A DNA stretch of 64,000 bases from Undaria pinnatifida (Eukaryota > Sar > Phaeophyceae > Laminariales > Alariaceae), in the NCBI GenBank assembly GCA_012845835.1, contig JABAKD010000023.1:26453972-26517971 (forward strand), read 5' to 3'. The notes under the pieces were generated by a model, which had not been told where the DNA came from, did not search any database, and worked only from the letters and a program-made list of their open reading frames with translations. Shown here one piece after another: positions 23,311 through 34,664 of this stretch. The position numbers were made by a program, and so were the translations under genes. Position 1 is the first letter of the stretch. Every line of letters starts with the position of its first letter.

Positions 23311-23565
23311 GAGTGAAAAAATGTTCCCCGGTGCTTGTCGGAAACAATCAACCCCAGTACCCGCATAAAACAGTGCTTCGACCTCCGGGTGTTGATGGAG
23401 GACGCATCCTCCGCGACATCTTCCTTCCTGATGATGGCGAGCACATCAGGCGCCTTGTACTGATTTCCTCCGTACCTCAACGTGCTGTTTTCGTCAACAG
23501 AGTATGACTTCCCCTTCATAGCCGCGCAAGCGTAAGAACGACCCCCTCCGGGATAGTTTCTGACT
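23311..23565 (-). CDS. unassigned coding-like fragment beside satellite
   Basis: A minus-strand frame reads SYACAAMKGKSYSVDENSTL, then YKAPDVLAIIRKEDVAEDAS and RRSKHCFMRVLGLIVSDKHR. The composition looks like real protein and is unlike the satellite, into which the same frame runs at its 3' side. No family is recognised. It may be an exon of a gene cut by the satellite, or the second protein of the H1-2 element. The start is unknown and the ends are approximate. Confidence 0.35.
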
Positions 23566-23639
23566 GGACCGGTGTGCTCGCTTTGACTTGACCTGAGTTC
23601 AAAACGTAGCGAGCACCGAGGAAGGCACAAACTTTAATG

Positions 23640-24170
23640 TCATGCACGTGTGGCGTAAAATTGGGCTGCGCACTCGAACGAGTAGCCTAAAACAGTAGAG
23701 ACGAAAAAACTGCGCTATGAAGCAGTATACTGGATTGCATCAGACCTGGACCAGTACAATATACCGCCAGAAATATAATACCACCTGGCAGTGTATACTG
23801 CGCATCCATACGACAATGTAAATCGGAAGGAGCGCTAGCCGATGAGTACAGTACCCAATTATGTATATAGTATACACATTACCAGTGAAAATATAATGTG
23901 CTGTTACAGTCCTACGTATACCCATGTATACCTAGCTCTCGCGTACTCTACCATGATGTCCATACAAATACAGCTGTTTGTATAAAATACAGCTGTTGTT
24001 TGTGTGCCCACCCAAAGATCACAGCTCTACGATATATCTTGCTGTACGTGCAAGCAAGATTGAAAAAAATACGAATTCGTATGCTGCTGTAGAGTATGTG
24101 CAAAATTAAAAATTCAAAAACGTACGAACTCGTACAAGCTACGTGCAACATTTGAAAATGTACGAACTTG
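23640..24170. other. AT-rich stretch without a gene
   Basis: Only short frames occur. TATAC/GTATAC-rich patches lie at 23750-23950. I see no RNA gene or repeat boundary. Confidence 0.45.
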
Positions 24171-24174
24171 TATG

Positions 24175-24525
24175 GACTTGATCCTCACCTTCATCACTAT
24201 CAGCTGTTGTTGTTGCTGCTGCTGCTGGCCCGGAGCCCCACGCTCTCGGCACCGGCGCCTGAACACCTACCCTGGCCTTCAGCAGTTGCCTCCTTCCCCT
24301 GTGTTAGGTGTCCCATCGAAGTGTTCGTGGGGCTGATGCTGTCTGTGGCCGCGGTGATTGACGCCACATCTACACGAGTGCTTCCCCCTGAAAATCCAGG
24401 CAACTTCGTTCGCACTGGGCCCGTCGTCCTTCCGTCGCTGCTGTCGCCGGATTGCAAGAATCTGCTTGGCCTGGGGCAATCCCTCTGCGGTCTTCCGGGA
24501 TGTTCGTTCATGCTTGCTGTGTGAC
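24175..24525. other. GC-rich, open on both strands, strand undecided
   Basis: Both a plus-strand frame (with LPWPSAVASFPCVRCPIEVF) and minus-strand frames are open across this island, which stands out from AT-rich flanks. Neither shows a known domain. It lies just inside the candidate right end of H1-2, so it may be element cargo or host sequence. Confidence 0.25.
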
Positions 24526-24690
24526 GATGCGCGTGACTGCTAGTGTGGGTACTGGCGGTCTTGCTTTATGGCTCGGCTTTCAAAAACCAGGAAAAATAAG
24601 ACAAACAACCCCGCGCTCGATAATAATGCAGACGTTTTTTCATGGAAATCCTGGAAAAAAAAGAGGAAATTTATGAAATTCACATCTCCG

Positions 24691-24707
24691 ATAAAAACGA
24701 CAAAGAA
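24691..24707 (-). other. candidate diverged right end of a Harbinger H1 element
   Basis: CATCTCCGATAAAAACG is the complement of CGTTTTTATCGGAGATG, close to the CGTTCTTATCGGAGACC of the left end at 16828. A better-conserved GATAAGAACGGGCCC lies at 25460-25474. Neither has a clear TSD with the left end. Confidence 0.3.
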
Positions 24708-25084
24708 GAAGCGAAGCCACCGAAAACAGAGAATAACAGTTCAAGACTTCGATGATATGATAGTGAGATCTGCATTATTCCGATCGAAAAAAAAACATTG
24801 ACAATACGCAATACGTGATTTCCCGATAGGAGGAAAAAAATCGTTGTTTTAAACAAACCGAATTCAATTCGATTCATTCATAAAAAGGAATAGTTTCGAT
24901 TCAAAAGTGTCCTTCGTTAAGAATACGTTAATACGTGCCCTTAGAAACGAAAGAAACATAATCAACAACGGGTGCTCTTATTGTATGATACGTACTGCTT
25001 GCTGTGTTCGGTTTTCGGTTTGTGACTGACCAAACATGACATCCTAATGAATGCAAAATACACTTTTCGGATTCTATACTTCGG

Positions 25085-25435
25085 ATAAACCTGGATGGAT
25101 ACAGAGCTCCCCGGGTATTTTAACGAGGGTATACCCGTACCCCAAGTATTGTGCCACAGTCTTACAGGAGTCAAGGAAATTCCAGGTAAGGGTATGAGGA
25201 CCTTACAGAACTTCCAGAAGTTCCGGGTACGGGTACGGATGTCTTACACAACTTCCAAAAGTTCCGGGTATTGTGGCACAGGCGTACAGAACTCACAGAA
25301 GTTCCGAGCGGGTACAAAACATGCAGTCCCCGTACCCCGGGTATTGTTGCCACGAGCGTACAGAACTTCCAGAAGTTCTTGTTGGGATACCTGGGGGAAT
25401 TACCCCGGGTACGGTTTGCACGTACCCTACGGAAC
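25085..25435 (+). repeat. minisatellite, same unit as 15966-16575
   Basis: Six or so units contain TTACAGAACTTCCAGAAGTTCCGGGTACGGG-like sequence. It is shorter than the sister array. Confidence 0.75.
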
Positions 25436-25667
25436 ACATCCATGAAAATTTTGTTCTTCGATAAGAACGGGCCCAAGAAGCAGAGTTGCATTTCTCGTGT
25501 ATTTCATGAAAAAAAAAAACGAACTACAATGTCCGGAGTTGAAAAAAAAATCGAATTACGATTTTCCGTGGTCTTCCTTAATCTTGGCCGAAGGCCATAT
25601 CTTACACATTTGGATGTGTCAGTCGAAAACGGGCTTTTTCGACTGAAGCCCAAATCGGGCTTTCTTA

Positions 25668-26478
25668 GGCCATTTCTTATGCAGTCGGATTTGTCAGTCG
25701 AAAACGGCCTTTTTCGAATGAAGCCCAAATCGGGCTTTTTACGTGGTCTAAAAAGGGCTTTTTCGACTCGACTTTTTTCGACCGAGAATTCCGACTGGCG
25801 GATCCAGTCGAAAAAGTGCTTTTTCGACTCAACTTTTTTCGACTGAGAATTCCAACTGGCGGATCCAGTCGAAAAACTCGACTTTTTCGACTGGATCCTC
25901 CAGTCGAAAAACTCAGTCGAAAACGTTTTACACGTGTTTTTTGAACCGATCGCATCGCCCATCCCACCACCAAACACACACCCACACGGCCACACGGCCA
26001 CACACCCATACCAGGTACCACACTGCCGTATCATACAAGGCGCTGACCCTGGCTTGGCTATCCCTGCTGTTGCTTCTCGCAGCAAGTCAGCTTGGCGCAT
26101 TCCTAGTTCCGCTCGCCAGCAGCAAGTATCACACGACGGCAGCAGCGCGCGGTCTCGATCCCATGCGGCCAACAACGGCTGCGCCTGCTGTAGCTTTGGC
26201 GGCTTTCGGCTAAGCCCAAAGCCACCAACTCGCTGGGACGAAGGTTCGTCGAGCCGTTGCTCGCGGAGACAGCGCGAAGCGCAGAGCTGCCAACCGATTT
26301 CGCCTGCTGTACAGCAGTACTCCCTCACACCAACCGCCTCTAGGAAGAGCACAAAAGCTATAAAATCAACTCGACTGACGATAAGAAGAAGGACCAGAAT
26401 AATCCAGTCGAAAAAAGTCCAGTCGAAAGGGGCCGTTTTCGACTGGCGGAGAGGAATCCGACTGTGTAAGAAATGGCC
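25668..26478 (+). mobile_element. Harbinger-like MITE with GGCCATTTCTTA ends
   Basis: Left GGCCATTTCTTATGCAGTCG and the complement of the right end GGCCATTTCTTACACAGTCG agree, with further matches (GTCGAAAACGGCC) inside. The first 12 bases equal the ends of the autonomous H2 element, suggesting mobilisation by a related transposase. The bases beside GGCC are TTA on the left and TAA on the right, so a 3-bp duplication is not exact. A second, diverged copy of the left end lies at 25593. The interior has many CAGTCGAAAAA palindromic motifs (25740-25925) and a non-repetitive cargo segment (25930-26360). Confidence 0.8.
25941..26213 (+). CDS. MITE cargo ORF with signal-peptide-like stretch
   Basis: The frame has 90 codons: MNRSHRPSHHQTHTHTATRP, a His/Thr-rich start, then ALTLAWLSLLLLLAASQLGA, FLVPLASSKYHTTAAARGLD and an Ala/Pro-rich tail. 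A Leu-rich hydrophobic core followed by GAFLVP resembles the signal peptide plus Phe-containing cleavage motif of plastid-targeted proteins in algae with secondary plastids. That is an inference from about 25 residues. If right, the MITE captured the first exon of a host gene, upstream sequence included. It may also be chance in a CTG-rich segment. Confidence 0.3.
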   Translation: MNRSHRPSHHQTHTHTATRPHTHTRYHTAVSYKALTLAWLSLLLLLAASQLGAFLVPLASSKYHTTAAARGLDPMRPTTAAPAVALAAFG

Positions 26479-27062
26479 TAAAAGCTGAAGTGCATCCTTC
26501 TAGTTTTTCGTATTAGACTAGTCTAAGCTTCTAGACTAATTATTATCCTTATTACAAGGGCTTCGCTCGCGGGCGGCTGGACGCCGCCCGCTACGCTCGC
26601 GCAAGGCAAGGAAGAATGCAACTAAAAACATGTGAAGGGGGCAGAAAGAAGGGGCCCACGATTTGATGCGGACAGCGATTTGATAATGTCAAGAGCTGCT
26701 TGTGCAAAGCAAATTGCCTTGTTGTGCTCAGCTGTGTTGTGTGCTTTTGGCACCGGTGTTACGTTCTGGTCGGCGGTACGGGGGTACTGTGCGTGGGGGA
26801 AAAAACAGGGGGCCGTGCAAGATCGAATACATGTAGAAAAAGAAAAGTATAGACTACAGTACACAACAACAACACGTGCGTATTATACCCGGTACTGCTC
26901 TAGTCTATGTTCGAAAGAAAGGACACAGCGCAGCACGACACAGCACCGCAGCGAAGGGCACACGGCACCGCACCGCACGGCTCCGCACGGCGTTACGCTG
27001 CGCTGCTGGGCTGTATAAAGCCGGACTGATCTGAGCTGGGAGTGTATTGTGATCCAACAGCG

Positions 27063-27585
27063 TAGTACCAGATAGTATGTACAAACCTGGTGTAGTAGTA
27101 CCGGCATGTACTACTATAACCCTCAAGGTCTTCTCGTAGGTTCGAATCCCGGTGTCATCAGGGAAAGAAAATGATCCTCATAAAAAAATAAATAGATGTC
27201 AACGTGACTTTGTGGCCTTCTAGTAGATAGACTGTCCACTTACAAGCCTGGTGTTCTTTGGTAGAATCTAGGGGTCATATGAGAAAAACAATGATCCTTA
27301 TGAAAAAAATGATGTTTGTTTTTGGTAAAAAATGGTAGTACTGGTAGATACACCACTGCTGCTGTGACATATTGTGGTCTAGTACATTGACTGTACGCGT
27401 ATAATCCTGGTGGCCTTCGCTGGTTCGAACCCGGGTGTCGTCGAAAAAAAAATGATCCTCATGAAAAATCGATATTTATTGGTGAAAAAAAAATTAGATA
27501 GCAATGTGATTTTGTGGTCTAGTAGATAGACTGTTCGCTTATAAGCCTGGTTTTCGTTAGATGAATCTAGGCGTCATCGGGGAAA
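27063..27585 (+). mobile_element. four tandem tRNA-like units (copy 1)
   Basis: Four units of about 110-150 bp each have a GTTCGAATCC-type B box (27139-27150, near 27260, 27421-27432, near 27560), a TAGTAGATAGACTGTCC-like A-box region, then GTCATC and an A-rich GATCCTCATGAAAAAA spacer. Units 2 and 4 contain CGCTTATAAGCC, similar to a tRNA-Ile(UAU) anticodon arm. Stem pairing is poor, so they are tRNA-derived retroposon heads rather than working tRNA genes. Confidence 0.65.
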
Positions 27586-27824
27586 AAACAATATCCTCTT
27601 AAAAGAATCGATATACTGTATATATATATTTTAATAAAATTGAAAAACGTCAGCTGTGAGCACGACCGACTGAATGGTTGAAACTCAAAGCAAGAAATCA
27701 AAGAAAAGCTGGACCAATTGTAAATGTTCAGAAGATGAAAAACGAGTTCGAAAGAATCAAATTTAAAGGAGATAGTAGAAAATGAACGAGGAAACAACTG
27801 AAAAACGAAAAAAATACAATAACT

Positions 27825-27919
27825 CGTAATGCGCGCGATCGGAGTATCACACACAGCTTGCAAAGATGAGTTTCAACGAAATCTTCGATCTCACAGCTGG
27901 AGTGTATTTTCATTTTTTA
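27825..27919 (+). repeat. dispersed repeat R1, short copy with paralogous empty site
   Basis: It is a 95-bp R1 copy with aataact on both sides (27818-27824 and 27920-27926). The matching place in duplication copy 2 (near 32320) lacks it, so it inserted after the segmental duplication. Confidence 0.75.
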
Positions 27920-28329
27920 TAATAACTGTCATAACTGGCCCACAGCTCAAGCTTGCTCCTGTCGTTGCCTTGTGCTGTGTGCCCTTGGGCGCAATACAAA
28001 AAAAATCTCGCATGGACGTCTATTAAAATGCAAGTTCAGCTCCCTCGCGTGGACGTCCTTTAAAATGCATATTCAGCTCCCGAAAAAACAATGTTGCTAG
28101 TTCAACAACTCCCAAAAACAAACGTTACTTGGAACAAAAGAGTTGAAAAAAAAAGTTCAAAAAAATGTTCAGAACATGAAAAACGAGTTCGAACATATCA
28201 AATTTAACGGAGATAGTAGAAAATGAAAAAAAGAAAAGAATGAAAAAAGAAAAAAATGCAATAATTGACGAAATGGCAGAACCAATTAAGTGTGAAAGAA
28301 AGCAAAGAAAAGCTGGAGCGGTGAAATAA

Positions 28330-29690
28330 TGTTGCCAAGGGGTGCATGTGCAGAGCTAATTGCCCTGCGCTAGATGCTTGTTGATGTCACGTTCTGAACG
28401 GCAGTAGTACGTGTGATGAGCACACGGCACGTACATAACAAATGGTACCTGGTACCTGTATCATACCTGGTACTACTGCTTGCTGTATGTTCAAAACAAC
28501 GCACAGCGCCGCACGACACAACACCGCAAAACGAAGGGCAAGGCACGGCACCGCACTATGCCGCGCTGCACTCCTGAGCTATATATAACCGGGCTGACCT
28601 GAGCTGGGGGTGCGTTGTGATCCAACAACGTAGTATGTACAAACTTATTAGTCTAATAGTACCGGTGCGTGGGATGATACTGCGAATGAATGTTACTGGC
28701 ACGAACTAATAAAAGTACCGCAAAGCACGCAGCATGGCAAAGCAGCAAAGCACGTCAAAGCACAGCGCTGCGCTCTGCCAAGCTAGAGCTGCAGGGCATC
28801 GCAGGGCACTGCACGGCGCTGCGTTGCTGCGAGCTACAGCGCTGCGGTGGGGTGCTGGGCGGTGCGGAGCTGATGAGCCAACAGCTAATTGCCCTACGCT
28901 AGATGCTTGTTGATGTCACGAACGGCTGTACGTGTGATGAGCACACGGCACGTACATAATAAATGGTACCTGTGGTACCTGTATCATACCTGGTATTACT
29001 ACTGCTTGATGTATGTTCAAAAGAACGCACAGCGCCGCACGACACAACACCGCAAAACGAAAGGCAAGAAACGGCACCGCACTATGCCGCGCTGGACTGC
29101 TGAGCTATATATAGCCGGGCTGACCTGAGCTGGGGGTTCGTTGTGATCCAACAACGTAGTATGTACGAAGTACCCGTACGTGGGATGATACTGCGAATGA
29201 ATGTTACTGGCATGTACGAACTAATAAAAGTACCGCAAAGCACGCAGCATGGCAAAGCAACAAAGCACGTCAAAGCACAGCGCTGCGCTCTGCTAAGCTA
29301 GAGCTGCCGGGCATCGCAGGGCACTGCACGGCGCTGCGTTGCTGCGAGCTATAGCGCTGCGGTGGGGTGCTGGGCGGGCTGACCTGAGCTGGGGGTGCGT
29401 TGTGATCCAACAACGTATTATTAATATGTACAAACTTATTACCGGTACGTGGGATGATACTGCGAATGGATGTTACTGGCATGTACGAACTATTAAAAGT
29501 ACCGCAAAGCACGCAGCATGGCAAAGCAGCAAAGCACGTCAAAGCACAGCGCTGCGCTCTGCTAAGCTAGAGCTGCATCGCAGGGCACTGCACGGCGCTG
29601 CGTTGCTGCGAGCTATAGCCCTGCGGTGGGGTGCTGGGCGGTGCGAAGCTGATGAGCCAAGCCCAGATCTCAGCTGACGAAACTCGGAGA
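28330..29690 (+). repeat. internal tandem units with AAAGCACGCAGCATGGC (copy 1)
   Basis: Three imperfect units (about 28330-28880, 28880-29370, 29370-29690) share GCCCTGCGCTAGATGCTTGT, ATGTTCAAAAGAACGCACAG, GGGCTGACCTGAGCTGGGGG and CAGCGCTGCGCTCTGC. No protein domain was seen. Confidence 0.8.
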
Positions 29691-29892
29691 TGCCAGGGAA
29701 GCACCAACCGAGCGCTTTCGGCACGAAGATATTTGTAATTTCCCCAGCAACTAATTTTCTTAAGGAACTTCGGGACGGTTCTTTTCCCCAGCAACTATTT
29801 TTTTTTTCGGCAATTACGGGCTGAGAAGGGCTGAGAGGGGGGAGGATATGCCGAGCGAGACCTCCCAGGGGGTCGAGGACTAAGTAATTAAG

Positions 29893-30388
29893 TTTATATA
29901 ATACGCTAAGGTGGTCGTGACGTTTTTTTGGATCTTTGAAATATCTTGGTCAAAACACCCCCCCCAAAAAAGCGGCGACTCCCGAGCTCCACTCGGCCTC
30001 AGGCGGCCTCGCGGTGCTGCCACGTCCCATACGCACAGCAGCACCACGACATGCCGGCGGAAGAACGGGCGTCGGTGCCCCACCTCGGCAAGGGGGGAGC
30101 GTGGAAATCGCCCTCCCGGGGACGGCTCGCATGCGCCCCCCCGCTTTTTCTTCGTCGCTGCCTGCTATTTTTTTTTTTTCGAACTCCAACTATATTGAAC
30201 TTTCGAATTGCTTTTTGGCCACTTGAGCCATGTACAAAGCCATGGACACGAGACCACAAGCGCGCCTGCGCCAACAGCAAGCACAACAACACCAGGACCA
30301 ATCACAGCAGCGTCCAGCCGTCGCCGCTCGCCGTGCGCAGAATCGGCAAGCAACGCGGGCGCTTTTCGCTTGGCCTAACAATGGCGAA
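29893..30388 (+). other. segment present only in duplication copy 1
   Basis: Copy 2 has a different 80-bp sequence here (33997-34076). This 500-bp piece is GC-rich with open frames on both strands and a short Gln-rich frame from 30230 (MYKAMDTRPQARLRQQQAQQ). No family is recognised. It may be an insertion or a replacement. Confidence 0.45.
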
Positions 30389-30414
30389 TCCCGCCCAGCC
30401 CGAGAGCATTGTAA

Positions 30415-31050
30415 CCAACAAATCGGCTGCTGCTCGCCTGCCAGGTGTATTGCTCTACGTACCACTGCTGCATTGCTGTACTGCTGTACTGGGTAGGTTC
30501 GTGGGTGCATGGTGGGTGGTGGGTGGGTGTTGGGTGGTGGGTGGGTGGTGGACGGCGGCTCGCCTGCTCCCCGAGATGGCCGAGTATCGTCAAAAAAGGA
30601 ATCCCCCCCCGTCTGTTTCCTGTTTCATACAAGGTCCTCAAGAACCAACCAACTAACTGCGCCGCGCGTACCAGGTGTACTGCTGTACGTACTGCTGCAC
30701 TGCTGTATGTAGTAAAGGTTTGGTCGGTGGGTGGGTGGAGTGTACACTGCGTCGTCCGTGGTGGGTGGGTGGGCCGTTCTGTACGTGGGAGTCTTTTTGC
30801 GTCCTGTGGGGGATGAACCTTTTTTTTGTTTCTAAAATACCGGCCTCCCACTGGTGCTTGGGAGTACCACCGTCCCCACTGCTGCAATCCTCTGTCCTTT
30901 ACTTCCGTACGTACTGCTGCACTGCCGTGCTGCTGCCGTGTTATCTTTTTTTTTTGGAATACTTACATACAGAGGATGATACCTTCACTGGTACGTACGT
31001 ACTGCTGCATTGCCGTACTGCTGCCCTACGATTATTTTGTTCTTTTAGCA
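30415..31050 (+). repeat. CTGTACGTACTGCTGCA / GGTGGGTGGG units (copy 1)
   Basis: Units of about 240-285 bp join AACCAACCAACTAACTGCGC, CTGCTGTACGTACTGCTGCA, GTAAAGGTTTGGTCGGTGGG and TGCGTCGTCCGTGGTGGGTG. The same units form 34100-34661 and 36303-36530. Confidence 0.8.
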
Positions 31051-31559
31051 CTTAGTACAAGGGCTTCGTTCGCGGGCGGCTGGACGCCGCCCGCTACGCT
31101 CGCGCAAGGCAAGGAAGAACGCAACTAAAAACATGTGAAGGGGGCAGAAAGAAGGGGCCCACGATTTGGTGCGGACAGCGATTTGATAATGCCAAGAGCT
31201 GCTTGTGCAGAGCAAATTGCCTTGTTGTTCTCAGCTGTGTTGTGTGCTTTTGGCACCGGTGTTACGTTCTGATCGGCGGTACGGGGGTACTGTGCGTGGG
31301 GGAAAAAACAGGGGGCCGTGCAAGATCGAATACATGTAGAAAAAGAAAAGTATAGACTACAGTACACAACAACAACACGTGCGTATTATACCCGGTACTG
31401 CTCTAGTCTATGTTCGAAAGAAAGGACACAGCGCAGCACGACACAGCACCGCAGCGAAGGGCACACGGCACCGCACCGCACGGCTCCGCACGGCGCTACG
31501 CTGCGCTGCTGGGCTGTATAAAGCCGGACTGATCTGAGCTGGGCGTGTATTGTGATCCA

Positions 31560-32085
31560 ACAGCGTAGTACCTGATAGTATGTACAAACCTGGTGTAGTA
31601 TTACCGGTATGTACTACTATAACCCTCAAGGTCTTCTCGTAGGTTCGAATCCCGGTGTCATCGGGGAAAGAAAAGGATCCTCATGAAAAAATAAATAGAT
31701 ATCAACGTGACTTTGTGGCCTTCTAGTAGATAGACTGTCCGCTTATAAGCCTGGTGTTCTTTGGTTGAATCCAGGGGTCATATGAGAAAAAAAATGATCC
31801 TCATGAAAAAAATGCTATTTATGGTTTTGGTAAAAAATGGTAGCACTGGTAGATACACCACTGCTGCTGTGACATATTGTGGTCTAGTACATTGACTGTA
31901 CGCGTATAATCCTGGTGGCCTTCGCTGGTTCGAATCCGGGTGTCATAAAAAAAAAATGATCCTCATGAAAAATCGATATTTATTGGTGAAAAAAATTAGA
32001 TAGCAATGTGACTTTGTGGTCTAGTAGATAGACTGTCCGCTTATAAGCCTGGTTTTCGTTAGTTGAATCCAGGCGTCATCGGGGA
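31560..32085 (+). mobile_element. four tandem tRNA-like units (copy 2)
   Basis: These are counterparts of 27063-27585. The last unit (about 32010-32082) is the clearest, with GTGGTCTAGTAGATAGACTG, CGCTTATAAGCC and TTGAATCCAGGCGTCATC. Confidence 0.65.
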
Positions 32086-32734
32086 AAAAAACATATCCTC
32101 TTAAAAGAATCGATATACTGCATATAAATTTTACTAAAATTGGAAAACGTCAGCTGTGAGCACGACCGACTGAATGGTTGAAACTCAAAGCAAGAAATCA
32201 AAGAAAAGCTGGACCAATTGTAAATGTTCAGAAGATGAAAAACGAGTTCGAACGAAACAAATTGAAAGGAGATAGTACAAAATGAACGAGGAAACAGCTG
32301 AAAAACGAAAATAAAAATACAAAAATTGTCATAACTTGCCCTCAGCTTCAGCTTGCTCCTGTTGTTGCCTTGTGCTGTGTGCCCTTGGGCGCATTACAAA
32401 AAAGCTCGCATGGACGTCTATTAAAATGCAAGTTCAACTCCCTCGCGTGGACGTCCTTTAAAATGCATATTCAGCTCCCGAAAAAACAATGTTGCAAGTT
32501 CAACAACTCCCAAAAACAAAAGTTACTTGGAAAACAAGAGTTGAAAAAAAAAAGTTGAAAAAATGTTCAGAACACGAAAAACGAGTTCGAACGAATCAAA
32601 TTTAACGGAGATAGTAGAAAATGAACAAAGAAAAAAATGAAAAAAGAAAAAAATGCAAAAATTGACGAAATGGCAGAACCAATAAAGTGTGAAAGAAAGC
32701 AAAGAAAAGCTGGAGCGGTGAAATAATGTTGCCA

Positions 32735-33790
32735 AGGGGTGCTTGTGCAGAGCTAATTGCCCTGCGCTAGATGCTTGTTGATGTCACGTTCTGAACGGCA
32801 GTACGTGTGATGAGAACACGGCACGTACATAATAAATGGTACCTGGTACTTGTATCATACCTGGTACTACTGCTTGCTGTATGTTCAAAAGAACGCACAG
32901 CGCCGCACGACACAACACCGCAAAATAAAGGGCAAGACACGGCACCGCACTATGCCGCGCTGCACTGCTGAGCTATATACAACCGGGCTGACCTGAGCTG
33001 GGCGTTCGTTGTGATCCAACAACGTAGTATGTACAAACATATTAATAGTACCGGTGCGTGGGATGATGCTGCGAATGAATGTTACTGGCATGTACGAACT
33101 AATAAAAGTACCGCAAAGCACGCAGCATGGCAAAGCAGCAAAGCACGTCAAAGCACAGCGCTGCGCTCTGCTAAGCTAGAGCTGCAGAGCATCGCAGAGC
33201 ACTGCACGGCGCTGCGTTGCTGCGAGCTATAGCGCTGCGGTGGGGTGCTGGGCGGTGTGGAGCTGATGAGCCAATAGCTATTTGCCCTGCGCTAGATGCT
33301 TGTTGATGTCACGAACGGCAATACGTGTGACGAGAACACGGCACGTACATAATGAATGGCACCTGGTACCTGTATCATACCTGGTACTACTGCTTGCTGT
33401 ATGTTCAAAAGAACGCACAGCGCCGCACGACACAACACCGCAAAACGAAGGGCAAGACACGGCACCGCACTATGCCGCGCTGGACTGCTGAGCTATATAT
33501 AGCCGGGCTAACCTGAGCTGGGGGTGCGTTGTGATCCAACAACGTAGTATGTACGAAGATGATACTGCGAATGGATGTTACTGGCATGTACGAACTATTA
33601 AAAGTACCGCAAAGCACGCAGCATGGCAAAGCAGCAAAGCACGTCAAAGCACAGCGCTGCGCTCTGCTAAGATAGAGCTGCATCGCAGGGCACTGCACGG
33701 CGCTGCGTTGCTGCGAGCTATAGCGCTGCGGTGGGGTGCTGGGCGGTGCGAAGCTGATGAGCCAAGCCCAGATCTCAGCTGACGAAACTC
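32735..33790 (+). repeat. internal tandem units with AAAGCACGCAGCATGGC (copy 2)
   Basis: Two to three units match 28330-29690. The order is the same and there are small indels. Confidence 0.8.
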
Positions 33791-34099
33791 GAGGTGCCAG
33801 GGAAGCACCAACCGAGCGCTTTTGGCACGAAGATATTTGTAAATTCCCCAGCAACTAATTTTATTAAGGAACTTCGGGACGGTTCTTTTCCCCAGCAACT
33901 ATTTCTTTTTCCGGCAATTTCGGGCTGGGAAGGGCTGAGAGGGGGGAGGATATGCCGAGCGAGACCTCCCAGGGGGTCGAGGACTAAGTAATTAAGTCTA
34001 TACAGAGGATACGGCACTAATTTGTTTTTATCCGCCATACCGGCCGGCATCAGGCATATTTCGGGAGTACCACCAGCCCGAGAGCATCGTAACCAACAA

Positions 34100-34661
34100 A
34101 TCGGCTGCTGCTCGTCTGTCAGGTGTATTGCTCTTCTAGGTACTGCTGCATTGCTGTACTGCTGTACTGGGTAGTTTCGTGGGTGCATGGTGGGTGGTGT
34201 TCTGCTGTGCTGTACGTACTGCTGCACTGCTGTTCTGATGTACGTACTGCTGCACTGCTGTTCTGCTGTATGTAGTAAAGGTTTGGTCGGTGGGTGGGTG
34301 GAGGGTGCACTGCGTCGTCCGTGGTGGGTGGGTGGGCCGTTCTGTACGTGAGAGTTTTTTTTTTGCTGTTGTTTCCTGTTCCATAAGAACCAACCAACTA
34401 ACTGCGCCCCGCGTACCAGGTGTATCCTGCTGTACGTACTGCTTCACGGCTGTTCTGATGTACGTACTGCTGCACTGCTGTTCTGCTGTGCTATACGTAC
34501 TGCTGCACTGCTGTTCTGATGCACGAACTGCTGCACTGCTGTTCTGCTGTATGTAGTAAAGGTTTGGTCGGTCGGTGGGTGGAGGGTGCACTGCGTCGTC
34601 CGTGGTGGGTGGGTGGACCGTTCTGTACGTGGGGGTCTTTTTTTTGCTGTTTCCTGTTTCA
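34100..34661 (+). repeat. CTGTACGTACTGCTGCA / GGTGGGTGGG units (copy 2, before MITE)
   Basis: Two units of about 280 bp. The first unit boundary (ccataagaaccaacc, 34381-34395) preserves the sequence that the MITE interrupts at the end of the second unit. Confidence 0.8.
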
Positions 34662-34664
34662 TAA

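Larger units (their letters stand above)
26554..31056 (+). repeat. segmental tandem duplication, copy 1 (about 4.5 kb)
   Basis: It begins ACAAGGGCTTCGCTCGCGGG with a perfect hairpin (GCGGGCGGC / GCCGCCCGC), and the same junction recurs at 31057. The order of blocks is the same in both copies: a coding-poor lead, four tRNA-like units, a purine-rich block, CAAAGCACG-rich units, then units with CTGCTGTACGTACTGCTGCA. Identity is high by eye in the first 1.2 kb. No conserved protein is encoded. Confidence 0.85.

Noticed and set aside
16825-25474. H1-2 as one 8.65-kb element ending at 25474
   Set aside because: GATAAGAACGGGCCC there resembles an end, but the flanks (TTA versus AAG) do not match and a diverged alternative lies at 24707.
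27063-32085. Functional tRNA genes
   Set aside because: B boxes are present, but acceptor and anticodon stems pair poorly and units are followed by A-rich spacers, so they look retroposon-derived.
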